Shown piece by piece: positions 11,307 through 20,748 of a DNA stretch of 64,000 bases. Below the pieces are notes generated by a model. It saw only the letters and a program-made list of their open reading frames with translations, was not told the DNA's origin and made no database searches. How positions within the stretch are numbered: the first letter of the stretch is position 1; every line of letters begins with the position of its first letter. Position numbers and translations under genes: made by a program. Source of the DNA: Volutella citrinella (taxonomy: Eukaryota > Ascomycota > Sordariomycetes > Hypocreales > Nectriaceae). The stretch is taken from positions 434,001 to 498,000 of the forward strand of contig JAWZSP010000007.1 of assembly GCA_034401135.1 (NCBI GenBank), read 5' to 3'.

Positions 11307-12953
11307 CTAGACCATCTCGCAGGTTAGCATGCGGAACAAGTCGGGCTCGCGCCCTACAGCTCGGGCAGGCCAAACCTTTCCAAAGGACATCATGTACTGC
11401 TGTGCCTCCTCCACGCTCTGGAGGTGGCCCCATTCCACAAACAGCTTCGTGATCGAATAGATGGCCCGCGCCGGCGAGCCCTTGCTTCGCTTGTCGCTCC
11501 TCAGCCGCATCAGCAGCTCCTTATTGATCTGCTTCTTGGCCTTTCGGTCCTGGCGATACTCGAGACAAGCCCGCCAGTCCTTTGCCGTCTTTCCCTGGGC
11601 CGAGAGCATGTACGAAAGGCTCCCGTACAGCTGGAGATAGTACATGACGACGCGGAACACGGCCGTGTTCTGCAGCCGCTTGGTGAGTTCAAGCTCGTGA
11701 CGGAGGGGGCTGTAGTTGTCGGCGTGCCCCGGCCTTTCGTTATCGTCGTCTTCCTGCGGCATGGGCGCATTCGGGTCATGCCAGTTGGCCGAACTCACGG
11801 AGTAGCCCTGGCCCGTGTCGTTGAATGAGCGCATATTGTCGTAGGTCTGGGCACGTATAGTCATGTCAGGGCCAGGGTCGAGAAGCCTGCGCGCATCGGC
11901 CCAGCCAAAGTCCCCGAGGGCCATCATCTGTTGGACGTGGTCGATGCTCTCCTCAACAATGTCTACCTCCATCCATGACTTGCCATTCGGCTGCGAGTCT
12001 ATCAGGTCTTGGTTATAAAGGTTGGCCTCGGTGTAGGTCAAAGAGTCGGCAGAGTCGACTGCAATGTCTGCCCACATGTTAATAGAGGGTTGGCTGGCAC
12101 CAGGCGGCACAGGTGGTGCACCTTGCCTCGTACCCTGATCCTGTAGGTCCGCGACGGCTCTCTTGCAGTTCCCACTCATGCCAAGGCGATATGAGTGGAG
12201 GTAGGTCCTGGATTCGGGCCACAGCTCCAGGGCAAGTTCGTTGAAGGCGAAGCGCTCGGCCTCGTTGGGCAGAGCATCAAGCCATATGTGCACACCGTCC
12301 AGGATGTCTTTTTCGGGGATGCGCCCTTTGACATGCAGAATCTTAGACACAACATACGACAGGCTCACGAATGCAAAGATCTTCTTGAGGTCGTTGGGCG
12401 CGGGCCCGGTGAGCATGTTTCGAAACGCAAACGCTCCGACCTCACGCAGCCGGACAGCGCTGCCAAAGTCTTCGCGCATGTTGTCTATGGCGGGCATGTT
12501 GAGTTTCCGTGAGACACTGTCAAACCGGGCCCAGAAGGTTTCCATGCCGTGGCGGACGTCCTGGATTGAGGACCAGTCCAGCGTGGTCGGGATATGGCAC
12601 TTGTCCAAGTCATCGCGGTCATTGCTAGGTGCCACGGATGCAGATGCCAACGGCGAGGGGGGTGAGGAGAGTTGCTCAAGCTCCTGGAAAATGCCGTCCT
12701 CGGATGTAGACGAAGGCGACGACGTGTTCGAGGCCGAGTCCACCTTGTCTTGGTATCGAGCGCCAGCGAAGAGGCCGTCAATCTCCGCAATGGCCTTCTC
12801 CAGATGCTCCTTGGACCGTGGCATGGCTCCATAGCCACGGCTTGCTCCCCGGGCGAAGGAGAAGCGGCTGCTGTAGGAGTCGAGGAATGGCGTATTAGAC
12901 GAAGCCATGGCTTCACTTCTGCACACCGGGCAACTGCTGAATTGAACAGGCAA
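11307..12953 (-). CDS. uncharacterised 548-aa protein (conserved-looking, possible regulator)
   Basis: A single open frame of 548 codons, unbroken by introns. The N-terminal about 110 aa are Ser/Pro-rich with a helical segment (SKEHLEKAIAEIDGLFAG). A long alpha-helical middle region (about 125-260) follows, with blocks such as EVGAFAFRNMLTGPAP and LKKIFAFVSLSYVVSK. A C-terminal helical region (about 430-540) contains LTKRLQNTAVFRVVMYYLQL. I recall similar helical regions in uncharacterised Sordariomycete proteins, sometimes next to zinc-finger domains, but there is no complete zinc finger here, only a CPVC dyad near the first Met. The start may be the internal Met of MASSNTPFL, 15 residues in. 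Function unknown. Confidence 0.8.
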   Translation of the reverse strand: MPVQFSSCPVCRSEAMASSNTPFLDSYSSRFSFARGASRGYGAMPRSKEHLEKAIAEIDGLFAGARYQDKVDSASNTSSPSSTSEDGIFQELEQLSSPPSPLASASVAPSNDRDDLDKCHIPTTLDWSSIQDVRHGMETFWARFDSVSRKLNMPAIDNMREDFGSAVRLREVGAFAFRNMLTGPAPNDLKKIFAFVSLSYVVSKILHVKGRIPEKDILDGVHIWLDALPNEAERFAFNELALELWPESRTYLHSYRLGMSGNCKRAVADLQDQGTRQGAPPVPPGASQPSINMWADIAVDSADSLTYTEANLYNQDLIDSQPNGKSWMEVDIVEESIDHVQQMMALGDFGWADARRLLDPGPDMTIRAQTYDNMRSFNDTGQGYSVSSANWHDPNAPMPQEDDDNERPGHADNYSPLRHELELTKRLQNTAVFRVVMYYLQLYGSLSYMLSAQGKTAKDWRACLEYRQDRKAKKQINKELLMRLRSDKRSKGSPARAIYSITKLFVEWGHLQSVEEAQQYMMSFGKVWPARAVGREPDLFRMLTCEMV

Positions 12954-13302
12954 ACAATTTGATTCGGGGCCTCAATTTGCGGCAGGCGGGCGGTGCGCGT
13001 TCCGGCTATGCTGTGCCATGTGAGATGCAAAAGAGGCGGAACGAGGCAAGAAGTCTCGACACTTTTAAAACCAGCCGGCAGCCCGGAGGGGTCAAACGGT
13101 TCGCCTCCGGGTCGCCTGGGGTCAGCCCAGACGAGTCTGCTCATCGAGAGCACGCGCAGCAGCCTTATCTTGGCCAACCAGAGCCGGCGATGTGCGCCAT
13201 CACACACCCGCACCGATATCATTGGCGGTGGATGCTACAACAAGACGTTGCTAGCCATGCGGGAGCAGGGGTCCAGCTGCACGGAGCAAGCTGCCGTTTG
13301 CT

Positions 13303-13380
13303 CAGAGCAGTCGCAGAGCAGGAGGGGAGCAGTGCCAGAGCATGGCCAGAGCATGAGCAGAGCAAGAGCAGAGCAAGCTC
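13303..13380. repeat. degenerate AGAGCA-type tandem repeat
   Basis: Successive GAGCA/AGAGCA words separated by a few bases over about 80 bp (for example CAGAGCAAGAGCAGAGCAAG). Low-complexity DNA; no coding meaning assigned. Confidence 0.7.
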
Positions 13381-13867
13381 ATCCACAGGTGGCAATGCTC
13401 AAAGATCACCGTCACCTCTGCTCTAGATATGCGCCGCAACACATGCGAGCAGCTCCAGCGAAAACTACTAGCCCTTGGACGGGCGGCTATGCGCGGAGCC
13501 TTGTTCTTGTATGCTCGGAGCCGTTGTCATGCGGATGGAGCTGCTCCCCGCACTGCTGTATCGAGTCACCTTTCGACTCATTCGCCACTCAGCGAGCCAA
13601 CGTGAGTCGTTCTGAAATGAGTGAGCACGATTAATTTGCTTCGCAGCCCTGCAATGAGCATCGTCGTCGGCGCGCGAGCACCGCTCGAAAGAGATGAGTG
13701 CTTCTCGCAGTTGTCGCAACCACAAGAGACCCTCCAGACATGACAGTATATAGATGATGAACCAGAACCGCAATTGGTTTCAATTCCACGATACAGCTAA
13801 ATCAAAGTGACATACTTGTCCCATCTACATCGACCCGTGGTCTCGGCCTGTATCGATAGCATCCGCG

Positions 13868-14197
13868 TTGTCGACGGCGCCGTCTTCTTCGCCGCCAGCC
13901 ATGCCGCCACCGCCATCTTCGTCCAAGCCAAAGAAGCGCAAGGGTTCCAAAAAGAAAGACGAAAAAGGTACGTGCCGTGCCAGTGAGAAACATCTGGGCT
14001 CGCTCCAATCACATCCACCAATTGCTGCCTCTGCATCAACCCCGCCTAACGTGGCACCAGTGATGCTCGGTGTCTGGCTTGGGACAGTCGACACTGCAAG
14101 CAATGTTGCCGACCCGTGGTCCACCGAGACAGCCAATACCTCCCCTTGCGAGCCGCAGGAGAACACGGCCAAGGGGTTTCCCGCGAGTGCTGCATGA
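13868..14197 (+). CDS. doubtful small basic protein
   Basis: An open frame starting MSTAPSSSPPAMPPPPSSS, then a very basic patch (KPKKRKGSKKKDEK). At the end of the basic patch there is a GTACGT donor-like site, and a CACCAG acceptor-like site lies near 14058. Removing that piece keeps the frame and gives an approximately 80-aa protein; leaving it in also stays open (109 aa). The basic patch resembles a nuclear localisation signal. No family is recognised and composition alone could explain it. Kept as a candidate only. Confidence 0.25.
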   Translation: MSTAPSSSPPAMPPPPSSSKPKKRKGSKKKDEKGTCRASEKHLGSLQSHPPIAASASTPPNVAPVMLGVWLGTVDTASNVADPWSTETANTSPCEPQENTAKGFPASAA

Positions 14198-15029
14198 ACA
14201 AAATGGTGCTGCTAGGCACAAGCTGTGCGCAGGCAACCTTGGCTCGGACAGGACAAAAGTGGTCAGCAAGCCAGTCATCTCACTCCATCTGAGAAAAGGG
14301 GAGAAGAGGGTTCCAATGGTTGAAAATTGACTTGTACATGCAATGCGTGAGTCAGGACCAATAAACAATAGCTTGGCTGCGTGTGATGCGTCATCCGTCT
14401 TGGTGTAGGGTGGGGGTGACGCTTGGCCTTGGGGAGTCTTGTGTGACCCTTTACTTGACTTTTGGGGGTGTGTCATGTCGAAGTAGTCGTTTCTAATGAG
14501 GTTTTGCGTCATTTTCTGGCATTTATTGTATTAAATGTGGTAATTGATTGTCGATTGCTGGCTTGATGTTGTGTTATGTGCAGCGACACCGTCACTTACA
14601 CTAGATAGCACATGGTGAGTATGGGCGAGATAATAGAAATATATCACTTCGTTGCCTAATTTTCTGCACCAACCAGACGCCAAGTCGAATCGCTCTCGGT
14701 GCCGTTTAACACCAGATTCTCTCGTCCAGCGGGAACTGGCAGCCCTCAGAGAGTTTGGTACATTGGGAATCTATGTACAGGCCATGGTCCTCTTTGCTGT
14801 TAATTGGCTGTGAGCTTCTCCTTCGCATCATGCGGCCATGTCTGCGCCCTCCAGCCCCGACTGGTAAATTTGGTAGGGGATATCCTATTGGAATCCGTCT
14901 GATGATGCCAAGCCAGTTGCCTGGTGTGAAGGGCTGTATGATCATATCACACATAGACCAAGACGTTTGCATTTGCCATGCCTTGTATTCGCATTATTTG
15001 TATAGTATTAATCCCATCTAGTTTCATTC

Positions 15030-16742
15030 TTATGTCCGTCGAAACGGGTGCGCCTCCGTGTTAAACACCCACTCGTCCAGGCTCAGCACCTCCTCGTCGG
15101 CAAAGATGAGCCAAAAGTACTTTAGCGTCTCAGACATCCAGAAGCTCTCCATGGCATCCTCCTTCTTGGGCGACGCCTCCGTCACATCCTCGACGGCCGC
15201 AAAGGCCTTCTTCGTCTCCGTCGCCCGCTGGATCGACGTCCACATGTCCCACGCCATGTCGCGGAAGTCGTCGTTGCCTGTCACGCGGTACAGGATGAAG
15301 ATGCTCTCGATGGCCTCGGGCCGGAGGTAGTAGCCCCTCTGCCGGGGCTTGAATCCGCGGGGCGCCCGCTTGGCGGCCCGGACCATGGTCGGCTGGGGCA
15401 AGAACTCGCACGGCTCGAGGCTGGGGCAGGCCTGCATCTGCGACATCTCGGGCATGATGCCAGTTGGGAACACCGAGTACGCGTGGCCGCACCCCCGGGC
15501 TAGCTTGTCGCCGATGCGGACGTGCTTCTCCTCGCCAAAGACCCTGCCGCCGATGGCGAACATGCCGCCCGCGAAGCACGCCAGGTGCTCGAGCTGCGGC
15601 ACGAGGTTGACCGAGCCCTTTCCGACAATCTCGGCCTTGCCCATCATCAGGAGGTCGTCCTGGTCGGGGAGCATCGGCCGGAAGATGAGCTCCCTCTCGA
15701 CCACGTCCATGGCGAGGCGGTACATGGTTTCGTACTTGGGGTCCTTTCCCTGCAGCAAGACGTGCTCCTTCAGCAGGTACTCGTAGAGCGAGTCGCCGTC
15801 GGCGCCGAGGCTGAAGGTGTCGTAGGTGACCTGGAAGAAATCCAGGGCGTTGATCTCCGTGGGCCACATGCCCGGAAGCCGCGTGTAGTTCTGCGTCCGC
15901 TCAAACGCCTCGCTGATTCGGTCTACGGCGTCGTAGTACTTTGCGTCTCCAGTGAGCTGCGAGAGCCGGGTGAACTCGAGCGTCATGGTCCCCAGCCCGG
16001 CGCTGCTCTGGTACATTCCGGGGAGGCCGGTGCCTTCTTTCAGATCCTGGAACTTGACCGCGTGCGGCGGCATGCGCAGCGGGTTGTCAAACGCCGCGTA
16101 CAGCAGGTTGCCGAGCTCGACGGCCTTGGACAGGAGCACTCGCTCGCCGCTCAGCTCGTACGCTGAGAGAAGCCCGCCGAGGTGTCGGATGTTGGTCTCA
16201 AACAGGTTGCAGCCGTCACTTGTCGAATAGTTCCAATCGAGGCGACCGACGTAGTAGACGGCCGTGTAAAAGTCTTGCTTCATATCGAGCAACCATAGCG
16301 TGTCGAGTGCATCGATCATGGAGGCTGCCCAGCCATTGAAGCTATCGTGGCCGCCGAGGCTGATGGGTCGCAGCTCATCGCGACCCCACGCATACTTTTT
16401 GTAGGAGTCCCAGGTCTTGGTGAATGCTCTTTTAATTTCCTTGCGTTTGCGTTTTAGGGATGGATCAATTGATGGTTGACGGGCCTTGAAGTCATGTTGA
16501 ATCCTGGGCAGCGGCTCAGGGTCGCCCTTTGGAAGTTGCCTCAACTTCCCAGCAGGGAGCCCGTGTTTGAGGGGATGTTTTGACCAGTCATAGCTGCTGG
16601 GGACGAATCGAATATCAGCAGGGCTGTATATGCGCTGTGATGGTTGGCGAAAGAAGGTGGTGAACAAGAGCACGAAGATGAGGGTGATGAAGACAGCTTG
16701 GTAGGGGCTGACGGGATAGCCAACGCCCATGCTGGAGGCCAA
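15030..16742 (-). CDS. GH47 class I alpha-1,2-mannosidase, type II membrane protein
   Basis: Trims alpha-1,2-linked mannose from N-glycans in the ER or Golgi. A single exon of 570 aa. A short cytosolic N-terminus precedes one membrane segment (about 16-31, VFITLIFVLLFTTFF), then a stem and the catalytic (alpha/alpha)7 barrel. Landmarks seen: RDELRP at 121-126 (family acid residue), the active-site helix block ending SMIDALDTLW at 141-150, GADGDSLYEYLLK mid-domain, LRPEAIES at 473-480 (catalytic Glu of the family), and NTEAHPF at 561-567, whose Thr binds the Ca2+ ion. All key residues are present, so it is probably active. A second in-frame Met (MGVGYPV) lies four residues in. Filamentous fungi carry several GH47 paralogues and I cannot say which subtype this is. 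Confidence 0.95.
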   Translation of the reverse strand: MASSMGVGYPVSPYQAVFITLIFVLLFTTFFRQPSQRIYSPADIRFVPSSYDWSKHPLKHGLPAGKLRQLPKGDPEPLPRIQHDFKARQPSIDPSLKRKRKEIKRAFTKTWDSYKKYAWGRDELRPISLGGHDSFNGWAASMIDALDTLWLLDMKQDFYTAVYYVGRLDWNYSTSDGCNLFETNIRHLGGLLSAYELSGERVLLSKAVELGNLLYAAFDNPLRMPPHAVKFQDLKEGTGLPGMYQSSAGLGTMTLEFTRLSQLTGDAKYYDAVDRISEAFERTQNYTRLPGMWPTEINALDFFQVTYDTFSLGADGDSLYEYLLKEHVLLQGKDPKYETMYRLAMDVVERELIFRPMLPDQDDLLMMGKAEIVGKGSVNLVPQLEHLACFAGGMFAIGGRVFGEEKHVRIGDKLARGCGHAYSVFPTGIMPEMSQMQACPSLEPCEFLPQPTMVRAAKRAPRGFKPRQRGYYLRPEAIESIFILYRVTGNDDFRDMAWDMWTSIQRATETKKAFAAVEDVTEASPKKEDAMESFWMSETLKYFWLIFADEEVLSLDEWVFNTEAHPFRRT

Positions 16743-17904
16743 ACGTGATTATTATGGGGTCAAGGGAACGGTAGATCAATCATTTGTTAAGGAGCGTGCG
16801 CATAAAGCAAGATGAATAGGAGACTAATCGATAGAGGACTGAAGGAGTAGCATGGGAGAAGTAAGCCCACGGCAAGCCAAGTGAAGGGAATGATGGACGA
16901 AACTGTCACTTCCAACACATGTGGCCATGGCCGGGCTACACGGCACACTCCAGTCCTAGACACACGGCGCCGGCGTCCGGTAAAAGGGACTCGTGTCTCG
17001 GCTGGCCGCGCCCCGTATTAATGGTGACGGCGGCAGCGCCTCGGAGCCCTGAGAGGCGAGATGATGTTCAGGGCGGCCCCTGCTGAGGGCGCTGGGTTGG
17101 CATTGGAGCCGCGCGTCGACCCCAATTTACAGGCATTTGATGACATTGGAGCACTAGCAATGGCGGCCACATTCGTCTCCGTGGCAGGGGAATTTAGGCC
17201 ATTGAGATGGTGTCTCACCGCGTTCCCAGGATGCCTGCCGATCAAGCGACTAGATCAGCCATGGCGCGCACGTCCATCTCGCGAGTTTCCTCCCTCGTAG
17301 CCGTTGTCCCCTTGAGGAGGGACGCCAAGTGTTGAATGAAAATGGTTATGTGTCCAGGGACCATTGCTCGACAGCCCTTTGTCATGAATGGTGTAGTTTG
17401 GGCAGGTTCTAGACGAATTCGAGGACTCATGATTTATACCCACGGCATCAATATTTGTCATGAGCTCTAGGCTGTGGTTGATGACCCCCTGGGTGACAGC
17501 CACTGCACTATAATTATAGTGCAAACACCAGGGGCACAGAGAGCTGCATAACATCCATGGATGGAGCCCAGGCTGCCCAGCGGCTAGCCCTCCACAGTGG
17601 AGTGCCCCTGCTATCCTGGGCTCACCTAGCGACGGATGCATGCAAACCCACAGTCAGAACCATCCATGCTTTCTCGTATTGCTACTAATTATTGTCGTTT
17701 AATACACGGCCAGTGCGAGCGCAGTCAAGTCCAAGTCCCGGCCCGTGTCGCAGCTGTCGCCGCCCTACACTACATCAACTTGATGTGCCCCTCGATGTCA
17801 CCAACCTCACTCACACCTTGGCCGTACTTTTTCGTCGGTACAGCCATATCCGATCTGGACTCATCACTGAAACAAGGGATGGATCGATCTCCAGCCACCC
17901 GGCG
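16743..17904. other. intergenic, contains a large palindrome
   Basis: Upstream of the mannosidase and downstream of the first hybrid-binding gene. No gene seen. The notable object is the nested inverted repeat at 17486-17534, listed separately. Confidence 0.6.
17486..17534. repeat. nested palindrome / potential hairpin
   Basis: The centre is a perfect 20-bp palindrome, TGCACTATAATTATAGTGCA, at 17504-17523. It is flanked by a second pair of arms, CCCCTGGGTG (17486-17495) and CACCAGGGG (17526-17534), which pair with one bulged base. The AT-rich core sits inside GC-rich arms. It could be a transcription-end hairpin, a protein-binding palindrome or a transposon scar. Confidence 0.75.
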
Positions 17905-18759
17905 TCATCTGCCTCCAGTACGAGAGTCTGGCTTACCTTCACACAGCATGACCGAGACATCCACCGTCATGTCCCTCACCCAACTGGGCCCAAGCTGCCG
18001 GTTTATCTCCCGCCTCCAGGCTTCGGCATATGACTCGTTGAAGTCCTCCCCTTCGCTCGGCGTCGCATCAGAGGCGCCGTCGTCGTAGTCGTCGGCATCT
18101 GCAACGAAGCCTCCAAGTTGCCATCGCGCGTCGGCCCATATCAGCCCGACGTCTACCTTGACGTCCGGGCGCACCGCCCACCCGCGCTCCAGCCGCTGCT
18201 TGATCTCCCACTTCCAGGCCTCTGCGTACGACTGGTTGAAGTCCTTGACAAAGTCCTGCGCCTGCCTGCGTGTCCGGCACATGATGTGGCAGGCCTGCTT
18301 GTCCTGGTCGATGGCTGGTACTGCTCCCCCGGGTCCACTGGTCGCCGTTAGCAGGGCAGTATCAGACCAGCCAGCTGTGTGCTCAACTGTGATGGAAAGC
18401 CGTGGTTTCGTACTTGTAAAAGTGGTAAAAGCCGGGCATCCGGCCTTTGGCCACCACATAGAAGGCCCCCATCTTGTACCGTGGTGCCATGTCTGCCGCA
18501 TGGTGTTTGATGGGCTCTACGTCGTAGATGCTCCGTCCGTTCTGCCTCATGTAGTCTTTGGCGTCTGCGAGTCTGCGGAATGCCTTGTGCTTGGACTTGC
18601 ACCCGGCAATTCGTGGGTACGCGCTGCCCCTGTGCCGTGTGTTAGCTTCTTGCCTATCCCCAGCAGGCTAAAAGAAAGCCACCAAGACGAGAAGATGGTT
18701 GGAGTGTCTACGCGGCCGTCAACCACGGCGTAGAACTGATAGGCCCGTTCTGTTGTCAT
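17905..18759 (-). CDS. double hybrid-binding-domain (viroplasmin/RNase H1-N) protein A, no RNase H domain
   Basis: Three exons, 18759-18683, 18629-18414 and 18337-17905, encode 241 aa; all junctions keep frame. Two RNase H1 N-terminal (caulimovirus viroplasmin-type) domains are visible. Domain 1 runs from FYAVVDGRVDTPTIFSSW to KSKHKAFRRLADAKDY. Domain 2 runs from FYVVAKGRMPGFYHFYK to MCRTRRQAQDFVKDF. In eukaryotic RNase H1 this domain binds RNA:DNA hybrid or dsRNA, but the catalytic RNase H domain is absent here. After domain 2 comes a duplicated 34-36-aa unit (DFN[QE]SYAEAW...VDV), the copies separated by an acidic linker (DADDYDDG). Both introns are phase 2 and sit at the same point of the domain fold. 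It lies head-to-tail with paralogue B, 559 bp apart. Function unknown; a nucleic-acid-binding role is inferred from the domain. Confidence 0.82.
17944..18045 (-). repeat. internal repeat copy 2 (DFNESYAEAW unit) of protein A
   Basis: Codes for a 34-aa unit beginning DFNESYAEAWRREINRQL and ending TVDVSVML. It is the partner of the unit at 18136-18243. Confidence 0.75.
18136..18243 (-). repeat. internal repeat copy 1 (DFNQSYAEAW unit) of protein A
   Basis: Codes for a 36-aa unit beginning DFNQSYAEAWKWEIKQRL and ending KVDVGLIW. Eight of the first ten residues and the VDV strand are shared with the second copy, pointing to an internal duplication. Confidence 0.75.
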
Positions 18760-19318
18760 GATGTAATTGTGTTGGTGATCTTAGTGGTAGTGCCGCACGC
18801 GCATCGGCCCGTGGACTAGTGCGAGGGAGATCACATATATAAGGCGAGAGATGAGCGGCCGGAGCTCATGGGGAAGCTGCACGATGAAGACGGGCAAGCA
18901 CAGGCACAGGCACATACCTGCGGCTTTTAATTCGAGGCCCCGATGCAACTGCAACTCTGGGTCGGCTGAGCAGAGACGCAACTCCAACACATGGATCGGC
19001 TAAGACGGGTCCGGGGTTGGAATGTCGGGCGACGGGCAGACGGATTGAGCGACTGGTGGTGTCGTGCCCTGCCTGGTCGCTTGGCGCACCAACCAATGAA
19101 GGGTTTCACTGCAAAGCTGAGCTGACGTTGTTCGAGGGCCTCCGAGGGCCTCGTGTAATTCCCCGCATTATGGCCTCAATCATGGCACGCGCGTGACCCA
19201 ACCCCCACGAGTCTTTGGCTGCCATCTAGGACTATCTCAAAGTTGAAGTTGAATCTAATTGACTAGATAGCAAACTTGACGGCCGCACTAGCCCTAGCGT
19301 CGAGACATATCCCAAGAG
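18760..19318. other. spacer between the two hybrid-binding paralogues
   Basis: Upstream region of protein A and downstream of protein B. A TATATA-like word (ATATATAAGG, about 18833-18842) lies about 75-80 bp before the protein A start codon on the plus-strand coordinates. No gene seen. Confidence 0.5.
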
Positions 19319-20131
19319 TCATTGGCCCGAGACAATGACGTCCTTAAACCCGTTGACCAAATTCTCCAAGTCAGCGACGATCACACTGGCCAAACCATTC
19401 CGGTACTCGGCAGAACTTCTGCGAGACAGCTCTATTTTGAGGGATATGGCAACCTCCATAGGTGGCGCCTCGTCGGCCAGGATCCTGTCCTTTTTGTCAT
19501 CCACTGGAACCTCTGCAAGTGACTTGTCAATAACTGGCTGGGACCCTTTGCGTGTGGATGGCGGTCCTATTCGTACGGGTACGGGCCTTTTCATGGCCCC
19601 CCTCTCCTCGACTTCTCGGCGTGATTCAGAGAAGTTGTTGATGAAGTCTTGTGCTTGTTCGCGTGTCCCGAAGCGTTTGTGGACCGCGCCTGGATACTTG
19701 TCGACCTGCTCCTCAGCGCCGCCTGCCCCGCTGCCCAGGCATTAGCGGAGATCTAAGCGCATACTTCCTGGACTGTTGCTCTTACCTGTAGGATGTATAG
19801 ATGCCGGGCTTTCTGCCTGCTGCGACGGCATAGAAGTCCTTTTGGCTGGACAGCGAGGCTGTGTCTTCTCCTTCATGTTGATCCCCAAGATCCTCACCCC
19901 AGTCTTCCAACCCACTCGCCCTTATTGCATCTCTGGCCTCCTCCAAGGTACCGTAGGACTTGTGTTTGCTTCCAGAATACTTTTTGACTCTGGGTTCTAC
20001 ATTCGCCCTGCACCGTGTATTAGCTGCTTGTCATGCACATCGTCAAGGATGCGATCGCACCAAGATGAGAAGATGGTAGGCCTGTCTATACCACCTTTAA
20101 AGACAACATAGTACTTTGATGATTTTGCCAT
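19319..20131 (-). CDS. double hybrid-binding-domain (viroplasmin/RNase H1-N) protein B, no RNase H domain
   Basis: Three exons, 20131-20061, 20007-19786 and 19730-19319, encode 234 aa, with good branch points (GCTAATAC, GCTAATGC) before the acceptors. Domain 1 runs from YYVVFKGGIDRPTIFSSW to YSGSKHKSYGTLEEARDA. Domain 2 runs from FYAVAAGRKPGIYTSYR to AVHKRFGTREQAQDFINN. Domain 2 is the closest of the four to the canonical RNase H1 hybrid-binding consensus (GRKPGIYTS). The C-terminal 95 aa contain a basic/proline stretch (KRPVPVRIGPPSTRKG) and a segment MEVAISLKIELSRRSS that may match the VDV strand of protein A. No RNase H catalytic carboxylates are present. Gene structure and domain order match protein A, so the pair is a tandem duplication that has diverged strongly. 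Function unknown. Confidence 0.82.
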
Positions 20132-20748
20132 TTCCAAGCTTGAAAATGGGGAATTTAGTTTTGTAGTTTGCAAAAACTGCGTTGGGTGCAGTTCGTGATG
20201 ACTGCGTTGGGCCGTTGGCTATTGCGGGCTGGGGTCATGCCTTTATAGGCCGCCGAGATCAAAGCGGCCGCAATCAATTTGAGAATAGAATATTCCTTGT
20301 TGCAAATTGCATCTTTCAGTAATGGAAAAAGAAGGCCGCCAATTATTGAACGTACAAGTCCAAGGTGGCCGGCCTCCCGCATGTTGTAGTTGCAGCGGGT
20401 GGGTGAGAGCCCAGGCCAAGGCAGCCATAACATATGATGCAACTTCGAGAGCATTCTATTTGAATTGTATTCCAGCGAATGGCGAACCCAGCCCGCCAAT
20501 CTTGTAATTATATAATGGCTGGCCTCCCGCATGGTATGTTGCAGTGTGCGTGGGGAGCTCCTGCGAAGCTGCCTGACGCAGGTAGATGTGGCTGAGACCC
20601 CACGTTGTGGCTGGAGCATGCTTTCATCAGCCACAACGGCACCTCACCGCCAAAAATTTCGAAATTCTGCCGTGAACCCACGCGACCTTGTTCTTCAGAG
20701 GCCATCCACCTGCCTTTCGGCATCCCAACAGTCACCAGCTCCCTCGCC
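20132..20748. other. divergent promoter between hybrid-binding protein B and UTP11
   Basis: 617 bp with mixed composition and no gene seen. It contains the sequence GCCGGCCTCCCGCATG near 20366 and a related GGCTGGCCTCCCGCATGG near 20517, a direct repeat of about 12 bp spaced 151 bp apart. Confidence 0.5.

Larger units (their letters stand above)
12954..15029. other. spacer with low-complexity DNA and one doubtful small gene
   Basis: Holds an AGAGCA-rich degenerate tandem stretch near 13300-13380, a doubtful two-exon frame at 13868-14197 (listed separately), and an AT-richer stretch around 14500-14660. Nothing else is recognisable. Confidence 0.5.

Noticed and set aside
11090..11310. Plus-strand frame MPPHVGSSTELPPAPW... 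with one internal stop, looking like a small broken gene
   Set aside because: Overlaps the 3' flank of the 548-aa gene on the other strand, has no homologous feature I know, and one stop in about 70 codons is not evidence of decay.
12993..13634. 213-codon plus-strand frame upstream of the 548-aa gene
   Set aside because: Lies over AGAGCA-type low-complexity DNA and reads as compositional sequence with no domain.
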